From Streptomyces abikoensis (lineage in GTDB: Bacteria; Actinomycetota; Actinomycetes; Streptomycetales; Streptomycetaceae): 64,000 nucleotides of DNA. The stretch's first letter is position 1; each line of letters begins with the position of its first letter. Positions 53,501-60,344 of the stretch are shown here, in pieces. The position numbers and the translations under genes are program-made. The stretch is taken from the NCBI RefSeq assembly GCF_014648775.1, contig NZ_BMRT01000004.1, positions 62,001-126,000 of the forward strand, in the 5' to 3' direction. A model generated the notes under the pieces. It saw only the letters and a list, made by a program, of their open reading frames with translations. It made no database searches and was not told the DNA's origin.

Positions 53501-54250
53501 GGCTGTGGCCGCCGCATCAGCGAGCTGAGAGAGCGTCATCTGCTCCTTGTCGCGCGCCCGGGCCAGGTACTGACCATTCTCCAGGAAATCTGCGACGTCT
53601 GCCGCCGAACCGTCGAGAGCCTCCGAACCCGCCTTCTTTACCTGAGGACCGCCGGAGGCGATGACTCGCAGAACGCTGGCCCGATCGTCGTCCTCCCTGG
53701 CCTGACGGCTGCCCTCCAGGACGAAGTTCTGCAAGGCAGCGACCGAACCGTTGTCCAACGCATCCGATCCAGCCTTCTTGACGCTCTTGCCACCCACGTT
53801 CATGAGCGTCAGAACCGAGGCCCGGAGGTCGTCCTCCCAAGGCCCCTTCCAGCCGGATTCCAGGAACTTCCGTACGTCGTCCGGGGAACCGCTCAGAGCC
53901 TGGTCTGCTGCTTCCCGGACCGACTTGCCGCTGGATCCCAGCATTCCGAGGACCGCTCTGCGGTCATCCTCCTGCTGAGCGGACTGCCTACCGCTGCCAA
54001 GGAACTCCTTCACCTGCTCGTCCGAGCCTAGGAGCGCCTTCTCCGCAGCGGCCTTGACGCTCTTGCCCCCATGGCTCCAGAGCTCAAAGGCTTGGGCCCG
54101 GTCGCTCACGGTCGCCGACTCGGCCATCGCTGGCGCGGCGCCTAGAAACGAAGTGGCGAATACCCCCATTGCAAGCGCAAGGGCTATGCCCACAGTCCCC
54201 GATGAGCGCACTCTCGCTGCATATGACGGCACTGTTCTCTTGTTGATCAT
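50597..54250 (-). CDS. ALF-repeat polymorphic-toxin-like secreted protein
   Basis: A 1217-residue exported protein with signal peptide ending APAMA. Two blocks of ALF-type repeats lie at ~47-245 and ~600-790, with units such as RAQAFELWSHGGKSVKAAAEKALLGSDEQVKEFLGSG. They alternate with long Ala-rich coiled coils (~245-590 and ~795-960). A C-terminal ~250-residue domain (RGKCGDDLLKQLGPESFGLYY..., NYLYRENAKIGSGSTAAAVRFELKNAG..., SQKAKDSIRFLEKWLYNNPEASQADTAVARDLIRDMENALKGK) has the look of a toxin tip, but its activity is not recognised. Codons near the start (AGA, ACA, TCA, TAT, GCA) are atypical for this genome and GC is lower than in the neighbours. Confidence 0.85.
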   Translation of the reverse strand: MINKRTVPSYAARVRSSGTVGIALALAMGVFATSFLGAAPAMAESATVSDRAQAFELWSHGGKSVKAAAEKALLGSDEQVKEFLGSGRQSAQQEDDRRAVLGMLGSSGKSVREAADQALSGSPDDVRKFLESGWKGPWEDDLRASVLTLMNVGGKSVKKAGSDALDNGSVAALQNFVLEGSRQAREDDDRASVLRVIASGGPQVKKAGSEALDGSAADVADFLENGQYLARARDKEQMTLSQLADAAATAGKKAREETEAAKEASARAVAAAKRAKEAAQRAAAEAKATKNSADRAAGAANHAAEAASEAAAAAQTAIDAANEAHSAARVAASAASNAAYLAAAAGEAASRAYMSANAAAADASQAAAARKAAEEARGVVEKIDNVIATLDSAVTAMVEAVVAAQAAASAGANAADAAEAAAEAGSLSEAAGAEAERANAAAAQARQAAARANRAASAAESLANEAASAAREARQAARDAAVHARKAADAADDAAKHAGQAAKDAKLATDHADAAVAAATTASDAADKARKVEEAARKAEAAQLEADKAKSVQKAEELRKEYEAEQAKKARGELEGARVDTETKQLLDEAVKPGTEARVAATLGRKAALRLVTVGSPWTQTAAAIALSGDDADVKQWLRSGRQTAAEEDDRARVAYLAESDKEGLRKAAVAALPGSIDEVQKFLRTGQHVAQADDYRAQILRIMNAGGRSVKAAGTAALDADTPDAFREFLESGQHKAREDDDRAAALRLKDKGGPLMQAATEVALAGPPSLLHEFVAVGQYKAAKKDYDTAVHVAGVQRLVADAARSAALARQNAATAAAAAQNARGAADKAAGYAEQAKNSANEAAGYAEKANKSAVEAEQSAERAAASAREARNAANSANEAAAAATNSAAQADASAAQARTYAEMAYDSADRARASAISAQKDADAAAKAADEAVALWTSKLLKQVEAWSKAQEKPSEGEGSGIEGLRNYENGSVLLTFDGACILNGVPLPKNLGTSCKSLASGFDKWVGDFSGNIRWERIKGDDKASAMLLAAYCNYDDDRPFFGSGSNRGKCGDDLLKQLGPESFGLYYRESGIGSGTLKGIFKPVARKFGMRFARPMEQVAHNRYLFEEYKDILREEMKRPTAEDPELAKHINYLYRENAKIGSGSTAAAVRFELKNAGARVGGASHSQKAKDSIRFLEKWLYNNPEASQADTAVARDLIRDMENALKGK

Positions 54251-54467
54251 ATCCCCTCAATACGTTGCAGGCTCCCACCCGGGGGACCTGTCATGCGGTC
54301 GCGGTCACCACGACACACAGCGCCTGATCGTATAGTGAAACCGGCAAGACGGTCTTTTGAGCTGCGCCTCGTGCGGAAGTCTCCGCCACGGCGTGACGGA
54401 CACACCGCAACAGACAGCTGCGGAGGGGGTGGACGCCCCGCCAACCCCGTTTTCCGGACAAGCGACT

Positions 54468-54489
54468 CAGGTGATATCAATAGCTCGCC
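54468..54489 (+). promoter_or_regulatory. shared upstream element, copy 2
   Basis: CAGGTGATATCAATAG followed by CTCGCC, 185 bp before the second 162-residue gene. The 16-mer is identical to that at 43984. The 402-bp gap 54251-54652 otherwise contains no gene; the ALF-gene promoter must lie in its left part. Confidence 0.6.
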
Positions 54490-54563
54490 AGTCCGAGCAC
54501 AGGGGGACAGCTGAGGCGCGCTCAGATCGTGTACCAGCTGCTGGGGGTCTGATCCAACTCACC

Positions 54564-54647
54564 GGTTCCTTGCCCGGCGGGCTTACTCGCCTGCGTGCTC
54601 CCGCATGCCGGGCCTTCTTCACGCTTTCCTACAAGAGGCAAGGAACC
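54564..54647 (+). promoter_or_regulatory. leader segment complementary to the RBS, copy 2
   Basis: GGTTCCTTGCC (54564-54574) is exactly complementary to GGCAAGGAACC (54637-54647), which holds the ribosome-binding site of the gene at 54653. The loop is 62 nt. Confidence 0.5.
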
Positions 54648-54652
54648 AACTG

Positions 54653-55141
54653 ATGCGTCTGTTTTCTCGTGCGTTGACCACAGGTGCCATCGCGGCCACG
54701 ATGGCACTGACCGGCACTGTCTCCGCTGCCGCTGCCGAGATCCCTCCGACTGGCGTCGAGGATTTCGACTACCCGCAGGCCGACAAGATCTACCAGGAGC
54801 GCGGCATCAAGCTGCTGCGAGGCGATGGTCACATCACGCTTGTTGAGTGCGACAGCCGTCCCGACCTCATCACCATTCATGCGTGGGGCCTGAAGGAGAA
54901 GAAGGGCGGAGGCAAGTTCTGCTTCCGCCTCACAGGCAAGGAAGGCCGCCTGACCCTGGATCTGCCCAGGACGTACGGGGCGAACGCCAAGGGTTCGAGC
55001 TTCTCGGTGCGCCTCAACATGATCACTGGCAGCGAAGAAAAGCACTGGGATCTCAGCAAGGAAAACTGGACTCCGGTCGGCGACACCGCTGACGACCAGC
55101 AGCGCGACTTCACGCTGCTGGAGATCGTCGCCAAGAAGTAG
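54653..55141 (+). CDS. secreted 162-residue protein of unknown family (B)
   Basis: A 162-residue exported protein, same length as its paralogue at 44138. Signal peptide MRLFSRALTTGAIAATMALT ends VSAAAA. Conserved blocks are VEDFDYPQADKIYQERGIKLLRGDGHI, VECDSRPDLI, GKFCFRLTGKEG, LDLPRTYGANAKG and ENWTPVGDTADDQQRDFTLLEIVAKK. Both Cys are kept. ATG 54653 follows AAGGAACCAACTG. It lies 75 bp before pseudoprotease 3. Function unknown; repeated pairing with pseudoproteases suggests a common role. Confidence 0.85.
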   Translation: MRLFSRALTTGAIAATMALTGTVSAAAAEIPPTGVEDFDYPQADKIYQERGIKLLRGDGHITLVECDSRPDLITIHAWGLKEKKGGGKFCFRLTGKEGRLTLDLPRTYGANAKGSSFSVRLNMITGSEEKHWDLSKENWTPVGDTADDQQRDFTLLEIVAKK

Positions 55142-55216
55142 CGACACATCTCTTGCCCTAAGACTCCGCCTCCTACACGGCCCGATCTCGGTCCACCGCA
55201 CGCTTAGGAAAACCAC

Positions 55217-56932
55217 ATGTCAGGCAAGGGTCCTCGCTCTGCGCGGATAGCGGGTCTTCTCGTGACCTGCGTCGCCGCCGGCGTCATGACCAACACCCCG
55301 GCTGTCGCTGTCGTCGGCGACGAGGCCAAAGACGGCCAGTACGCCTTCACCGCCAAGCTCGACATCGGCGACGGCAAGCGCAGCTGCACCGGCGCACTGG
55401 TGGAGAACCAGTGGGTGCTCACCGCCGCCAGCTGCTTCGCCGACGACCCCTCCCAGGGCTTCCGCATCACCGGCGGCGCCCCCAAGATGCCGACCAAGGT
55501 GACCGTCGGCCGCACCGACCTCACCCATAATGACGGCACCGTCGTCGAGGCCATCGAGCTCGTCCCGCGCGGCGACCGCGACCTCGTCATGGTCAAGTTG
55601 AAGACCCCCGTGTCCGGCGTCAAGCCTGTCGAGCTCACGAAGTACGCGCCCAGGACAGGCGACGACCTGCGCATAGCGGGTTACGGCCGCACCAAGGACG
55701 AGTGGGCACCCGAGCGCCTGCACACCGCTGCCTTCGGCGTCAGCAGTGTCTCCGGAGCCACCCTTGACCTGACCGGCAAGACCGCCGACGCCGCCCTCTG
55801 CAAGGGCGACACCGGATCCCCCGCCTTCCGTGAGAAGAACGGCAGTGCCGAGCTGGCCGCCATCAACACCAACTTCTGGCAAGGCGGCTGCTTCGGCACC
55901 GACGAGGCCGAGACCCGCAAGGGCATCAGCAGCATCCGCGTCGACGATGTCGCCGACTGGGTGCTCCAAGTCAGCTCGCTGCCCAAGCGATTCGCGACCG
56001 CCAGCGGCGACTTCGACGGTGATGGCAAGGCCGACCTGGCCATGCTCACCGACTACGGCCAGACGGCCGACGGCCGCTCCCGCGCGGCTCTGTGGATCTA
56101 CACCGCCAACGGTGACGGTTACCGCAGTCCGCGCTCCGTCTGGGACAGCGGCACGGACAGCTGGCGCTGGGAAGCCAGCAAGCTGACCACGGGTGACTTC
56201 AACGGCGACGGCAAGACCGACCTCGCCGTCCTGTACAACTACGGTCTGGACGGCAACCGGATGCGGTCGAGCCTGTTCACGTTCACCAACCAGGGGGATC
56301 ACTTCGACTCCCACCGGAAGGTCTGGGACAGCGCGGCGAGCACCTGGAAGAGCTGGAACTGGAACGCCAGCAAGCTGACCTCCGGCGACTTCAACGGCGA
56401 CGGCAAGACCGACCTCGCCGTCCTCTACAACTACGGCAAGGGCGCGGACGGCCTCAATGGGAGCGCGCTGCTGACGTTCACCAGCAACGGGAACGGCGTC
56501 GACGAACCGCGCAAGGTCTGGGACAGCTCCACCAGCGTCTGGAAGAGCTGGAGCTGGGATGCCAGCAAGCTAGCGTCCGGTGACTTCAACGGCGACGGCA
56601 AGACCGACCTCGCCGTCCTCTACGGCTACGACAAGCTCGACGGCCGCAACCGCACCGGCCTGTGGGTCTTCGACGGTAGCAAGGACGGTTTCGGTGAGCC
56701 CCGCAAGGTCTGGGACACCGCAACGTGGATGAACGGCAAGGAGAGCTGGAACTGGGCATCCAGTGAGCCCGTCGCCGGTGACTTCAATGGCGATGGCAAG
56801 GCCGACCTGACCATCACCTACGACTACGGCCTGAACAAGGCCGGACGCGCTCAGATCGGCTTGTGGGCGTTCGCGAGCAAGGGCGGCACATTCGCAGACC
56901 CACGTCGTGTCTGGGACAACGGGCTGGACTGA
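55217..56932 (+). CDS. secreted trypsin-fold pseudoprotease with FG-GAP repeats (3)
   Basis: A 571-residue exported protein with N-terminus MSGKGPRSARIAGLL, similar to pseudoprotease 1. The S1-type domain (~32-245) has CTGALVENQWVLTAASC (Ser72 for His), GDRDLVMVKL (Asp122) and LCKGDTGSP (Thr199 for Ser, second Gly also changed), so it is predicted inactive. The C-terminal half has five regular FG-GAP units of ~57 residues (DFDGDGKADLAML, then three DFNGDGKTDLAVLY, then DFNGDGKADLTITY), each with a W-x-W spacer such as WKSWNWNASKL (type C, unique here). Confidence 0.85.
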   Translation: MSGKGPRSARIAGLLVTCVAAGVMTNTPAVAVVGDEAKDGQYAFTAKLDIGDGKRSCTGALVENQWVLTAASCFADDPSQGFRITGGAPKMPTKVTVGRTDLTHNDGTVVEAIELVPRGDRDLVMVKLKTPVSGVKPVELTKYAPRTGDDLRIAGYGRTKDEWAPERLHTAAFGVSSVSGATLDLTGKTADAALCKGDTGSPAFREKNGSAELAAINTNFWQGGCFGTDEAETRKGISSIRVDDVADWVLQVSSLPKRFATASGDFDGDGKADLAMLTDYGQTADGRSRAALWIYTANGDGYRSPRSVWDSGTDSWRWEASKLTTGDFNGDGKTDLAVLYNYGLDGNRMRSSLFTFTNQGDHFDSHRKVWDSAASTWKSWNWNASKLTSGDFNGDGKTDLAVLYNYGKGADGLNGSALLTFTSNGNGVDEPRKVWDSSTSVWKSWSWDASKLASGDFNGDGKTDLAVLYGYDKLDGRNRTGLWVFDGSKDGFGEPRKVWDTATWMNGKESWNWASSEPVAGDFNGDGKADLTITYDYGLNKAGRAQIGLWAFASKGGTFADPRRVWDNGLD

Positions 56933-56974
56933 AGGATCCGAATCCAGCCCGTCGACTAAGCCACCGCGCATCCC

Positions 56975-57004
56975 AGGGCCGCCCCTCCGACCAGGGGCGG
57001 CCCT
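56975..57004 (+). terminator. terminator after pseudoprotease 3
   Basis: Twelve-bp arms AGGGCCGCCCCT / AGGGGCGGCCCT with a 6-nt loop. Nearly the same hairpin recurs after pseudoprotease 4. Confidence 0.75.
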
Positions 57005-57044
57005 CCCCGATCTCGCAGCCCCTCATTCCCAGGAGCGTTCCCTC

Positions 57045-58640
57045 ATGTTTGACCAGCGTTCGCGCGTCGCATGGGCCACCGGCCTCATCGCGTCCACCGT
57101 CGGCGCCGTCGCCCTGAGCGCCGTGCCCGCCTCCGCCGTCGTCGGTGACGAGGCCAAGGACGGCCAGTACGCCTTCACCGCCAAGCTCGACATCGGCGAC
57201 GGCAAGCGCAGCTGCACCGGCGCACTGGTGGAGAGCCAGTGGGTGCTCACCGCTGCCAGCTGCTTCGCCGACGACCCCTCGCAGGGCTTCCGCATCACCG
57301 GCGGCGCCCCGAAGATGCCGACCAAGGTGACCGTCGGCCGCACCGACCTCACCCGTGAGACCGGCACCACCGTCGAGGCTGAGGAGCTCGTCCCGCGCGG
57401 CGACCGCGACCTCGTCATGGTCAAGCTCAAGAGCGCGGTCTCCGATGTCATGCCCGTCGCCTTGGCCAACTACTCGCCCAAGCAGGGCGATGAGTTCCGC
57501 GTCGCCGGCTACGGCCGCACCAAGGACGAGTGGCTGCCGGAGCGCCTGCACCACGCCGCCTTCGGCGTGAGCGGAGTCTCGGCCACGGGTGTCGAGCTCA
57601 ACGGCACCTCCGCCGATGGCGCCCTCTGCAAGGGCGACACCGGCAGCCCCGCGTTCCGTGAGGCCAACGGCAAGCCCGAGCTGGCCGCGATCAACACCAA
57701 CTTCTGGCAGGGCGGCTGCTTCGGCACCGACGAGGCCGAGAAGCGCAAGGGTGTCGCGAGCACTCGCGTCGACGACATCGCCGACTGGGTCCAGCAGACC
57801 TACGCCCGTACGCTGCTGTCCCGGTCCAACTGGAGGAACGCCGCCCACCTGGCGTCCGGTCACTTCACCGACGGTGGCGCGACGAACAGCAAGCGCCGCA
57901 TGGACCTGTTCGTCGTCTGGACCGACGGCTCCACCTCCCTCTTCCAGGGCTCCGACGGCAGCGACCCGAAGGTGCCCTTCGTCGCCGAGTACAAGCTGAG
58001 CGCCCCGGGAAGCTACTGGAAGGACGCGGCGACCATCACCGGCACCCGCGTCGCCGAGAGCGGCAGCGACGGCATCACCGTTCGCTGGGCCAGCGGCAAG
58101 CTGTCGACGTACACCCACGTCGACACCCAGGGCTTCCACGACGAGAAGACCCTCGCCTACCGTCCTTCCTGGCAGAGCGCCCTCAAGATCACCGCAGGCC
58201 GCTTCACTTCCAACCCGCTGCGCGATGACCTCTACGTGCTGTGGAAGGACGGCTCGACGTCGATGTACTCCGACACCGGCGTCAACGGTGTCGAGAAGCA
58301 GACCCAGCTCACCAGCGCCGACGCCGGCTGGAACAACGCGCAGCTGATCGCGGCGGGTGAGTTCACCGGCAAGAAGACCGGCGACCTGATGATCCAGTGG
58401 AACGACGGTCAGAACCAGGTCTTCCCCGGCCTCGACACCGCCGGCTACCACGGCCGGACCGAGGTCCGTCCGGTGAAGTCCGCCTGGAAGAACATCGCGC
58501 AGATGACGGTGGGCAACTTCACCTCAGCCAACGGCGGTCCGAGCGACCTGCTCGTCCGCTGGAACGACGGCAACCTCAGCTACTACCCGGGCGTGACCGG
58601 CACCGGTACCCCGAAGGGCGAAGTCCAGCTCGTCGGCTGA
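57045..58640 (+). CDS. secreted trypsin-fold pseudoprotease with propeller-like repeats (4)
   Basis: A 531-residue exported protein. ATG 57045 opens MFDQRSRVAWATGLIASTVG, with CCCAGGAGCG upstream. Signal peptide ends VPASA. The S1-type domain has VLTAASC (Ser72 for His), GDRDLVMVKL (Asp122) and LCKGDTGSP (Thr199 for Ser), so it is predicted inactive. The C-terminal half (YARTLLSRSNWRNAAHLASGHFTDGG...) is type A, closest to pseudoprotease 1. The first ~128 coding bases after the fourth codon are identical to pseudoprotease 5. Confidence 0.85.
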   Translation: MFDQRSRVAWATGLIASTVGAVALSAVPASAVVGDEAKDGQYAFTAKLDIGDGKRSCTGALVESQWVLTAASCFADDPSQGFRITGGAPKMPTKVTVGRTDLTRETGTTVEAEELVPRGDRDLVMVKLKSAVSDVMPVALANYSPKQGDEFRVAGYGRTKDEWLPERLHHAAFGVSGVSATGVELNGTSADGALCKGDTGSPAFREANGKPELAAINTNFWQGGCFGTDEAEKRKGVASTRVDDIADWVQQTYARTLLSRSNWRNAAHLASGHFTDGGATNSKRRMDLFVVWTDGSTSLFQGSDGSDPKVPFVAEYKLSAPGSYWKDAATITGTRVAESGSDGITVRWASGKLSTYTHVDTQGFHDEKTLAYRPSWQSALKITAGRFTSNPLRDDLYVLWKDGSTSMYSDTGVNGVEKQTQLTSADAGWNNAQLIAAGEFTGKKTGDLMIQWNDGQNQVFPGLDTAGYHGRTEVRPVKSAWKNIAQMTVGNFTSANGGPSDLLVRWNDGNLSYYPGVTGTGTPKGEVQLVG

Positions 58641-58655
58641 GCCACTTCGCATCGC

Positions 58656-58686
58656 AGGGCCGCCCCTTCGCCCATGGGGCGGCCCT
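58656..58686 (+). terminator. terminator after pseudoprotease 4
   Basis: Eleven-bp arms AGGGCCGCCCC / GGGGCGGCCCT with a 9-nt loop, followed by CCCCTTTTT. Confidence 0.8.
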
Positions 58687-58731
58687 CCCCTTTTTCGCCA
58701 CATTCCTGAACCATCCCAGGAGTAATCCTTC

Positions 58732-60273
58732 ATGTTTGACAAGCGTTCGCGCGTCGCATGGGCCACCGGCCTCATCGCGTCCACCGTCGGCGCCGTCGCC
58801 CTGAGCGCCGTGCCCGCCTCCGCCGTCGTCGGTGACGAGGCCAAGGACGGCCAGTACGCCTTCACCGCCCGGCTCGACATCGGCGACGGCAAGCGCGGTT
58901 GCACCGGCGCGCTCGTCGACGAGCAGTGGGTGCTCACCGCCGCCAGCTGCTTCGCCGACGACCCCTCGCAGGGCTTCCGCATCACCGGCGGCGCCCCGAA
59001 GATGAAGACCATGGTGACCGTCGGTCGCACCGACCTCAGCCGTGACGGTGGCGTCACCATCGAGGGTGCCGAGCTGACGCCCCGCGGCGACCGTGACGTG
59101 GTCATGGTCCGGCTGGCCAAGCCCGTCACCGGCATCGCCCCGGTGAACGTCGCCGGCTACGAGCCCAAGGCGGGTGACGAGCTGCGCGTCACCGGCTATG
59201 GCCGGACGAAGGACGAGTGGGCCCCCGACCTCCTGCACACCGCCGTCTTCGGGGTCGGCGCCGTTTCCGGCACCACCGTCGACCTCGGCGGCAAGTCCAC
59301 CGGCGCCGCCCTCTGCAAGGGTGACACCGGCGGTCCCGCCTTCCGCGAGAAGGACGGCAAGCCCGAGCTCGCGGCCGTCAACAGCACCTCCTGGCAGGGC
59401 GGTTGCTTCGGCACCCCCGACAGCGAGACCCGGACCGGCGCCGTCTCCGCCCGCGTCGACGACGTCAACGCCTGGATTCAGCAGCTGCGGCTGACCGGCA
59501 AGTCCGACCAGCTCACCAACGTCGTCACGACCGCCGACTTCAACGGCGACGGCCGCACCGACGTGGCCGCGGTCATGAAGGACGGTTCGCTGCTGGCCTT
59601 CTACGCCGGCCCGGACGGCACCCTCGGTTACGGCCGCGCCCTGTGGAAGGACAACACCTGGGACGGCAAGAAGAAGATCATCGGCGGTGACTTCAACGGC
59701 GACGGCATGGCCGACATCCTCGCCGTGGGCGCGGACGGCAGCATGGCCCTCTACGCCGGCACCGAGAGCGGCAAGCTCGCGCCGGGCAAGAAGGCCTGGA
59801 ACGACACCTCCTGGGGCAAGATCCCGCTCGTGGCCCGTTACAAGGGCGACGGCTGGAAGCGCGACGGCCTGATCGCCCAGTGGGACGACGGCACGCTGAT
59901 GGCCTACTCGACCGCCCCCGACGGCACGCTGGCCGACGGTGCCCGGAAGGAGATGTGGCGCGACAAGACCTGGACCAAGAAGCACATCGCCACCGGTGAC
60001 TTCAACGGCGACGGCCGCGACGACATCGCCGCGGTGGCCGCCAACGGCCAGCTGCACTTCTACGCGGGCAACGGCAAGGGCTCGTTCGAGAACGGTCGCG
60101 ACATGTGGCGCGACGCGTCCTGGGACACCATGCAGTACGTCCTCGGCGGCGACTTCGACGGCGACGGCAAGGGCGACCTCTTCACCCGCTGGGGCCGCGG
60201 CAACCTGCGCTGGTACGCCGGTGACGGCAAGGGTGCCCTCGCCGACGGTCGTGTCTTCTGGCTCGGTGCCTGA
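58732..60273 (+). CDS. secreted trypsin-fold pseudoprotease with FG-GAP repeats (5)
   Basis: A 513-residue exported protein starting MFDKRSRVAWATGLIASTVG, with CCAGGAGTAATCCTTC before the ATG. The S1-type domain has VLTAASC (Ser72 for His), GDRDVVMVRL (Asp122) and LCKGDTGGP (Thr199 for Ser), so it is predicted inactive. C-terminal type B repeats (LRLTGKSDQLTNVVTTADFNGDGRTDVAAV, DFNGDGMADIL, DFNGDGRDDIA, DFDGDGKGDLF) match pseudoprotease 2. It closes the array and is followed by a very strong terminator. Confidence 0.85.
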   Translation: MFDKRSRVAWATGLIASTVGAVALSAVPASAVVGDEAKDGQYAFTARLDIGDGKRGCTGALVDEQWVLTAASCFADDPSQGFRITGGAPKMKTMVTVGRTDLSRDGGVTIEGAELTPRGDRDVVMVRLAKPVTGIAPVNVAGYEPKAGDELRVTGYGRTKDEWAPDLLHTAVFGVGAVSGTTVDLGGKSTGAALCKGDTGGPAFREKDGKPELAAVNSTSWQGGCFGTPDSETRTGAVSARVDDVNAWIQQLRLTGKSDQLTNVVTTADFNGDGRTDVAAVMKDGSLLAFYAGPDGTLGYGRALWKDNTWDGKKKIIGGDFNGDGMADILAVGADGSMALYAGTESGKLAPGKKAWNDTSWGKIPLVARYKGDGWKRDGLIAQWDDGTLMAYSTAPDGTLADGARKEMWRDKTWTKKHIATGDFNGDGRDDIAAVAANGQLHFYAGNGKGSFENGRDMWRDASWDTMQYVLGGDFDGDGKGDLFTRWGRGNLRWYAGDGKGALADGRVFWLGA

Positions 60274-60292
60274 CAACCGGACCTGAATGTGA

Positions 60293-60335
60293 AAGGGGTC
60301 GGCCCCCACCTCTACGAGGTGGGGGCCGACCCCTT
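60293..60335. terminator. very strong bidirectional terminator
   Basis: Twenty-bp perfect stem beginning AAGGGGTCGGCCCCCACCTC with loop TAC, between the array and the convergent PIG-L gene. Confidence 0.9.
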
Positions 60336-60344
60336 CGCACGTGT

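Noticed and set aside
44743..60273. Annotating the five S1-fold genes as active trypsin-like proteases
   Set aside because: The catalytic His and Ser are both substituted in every copy.
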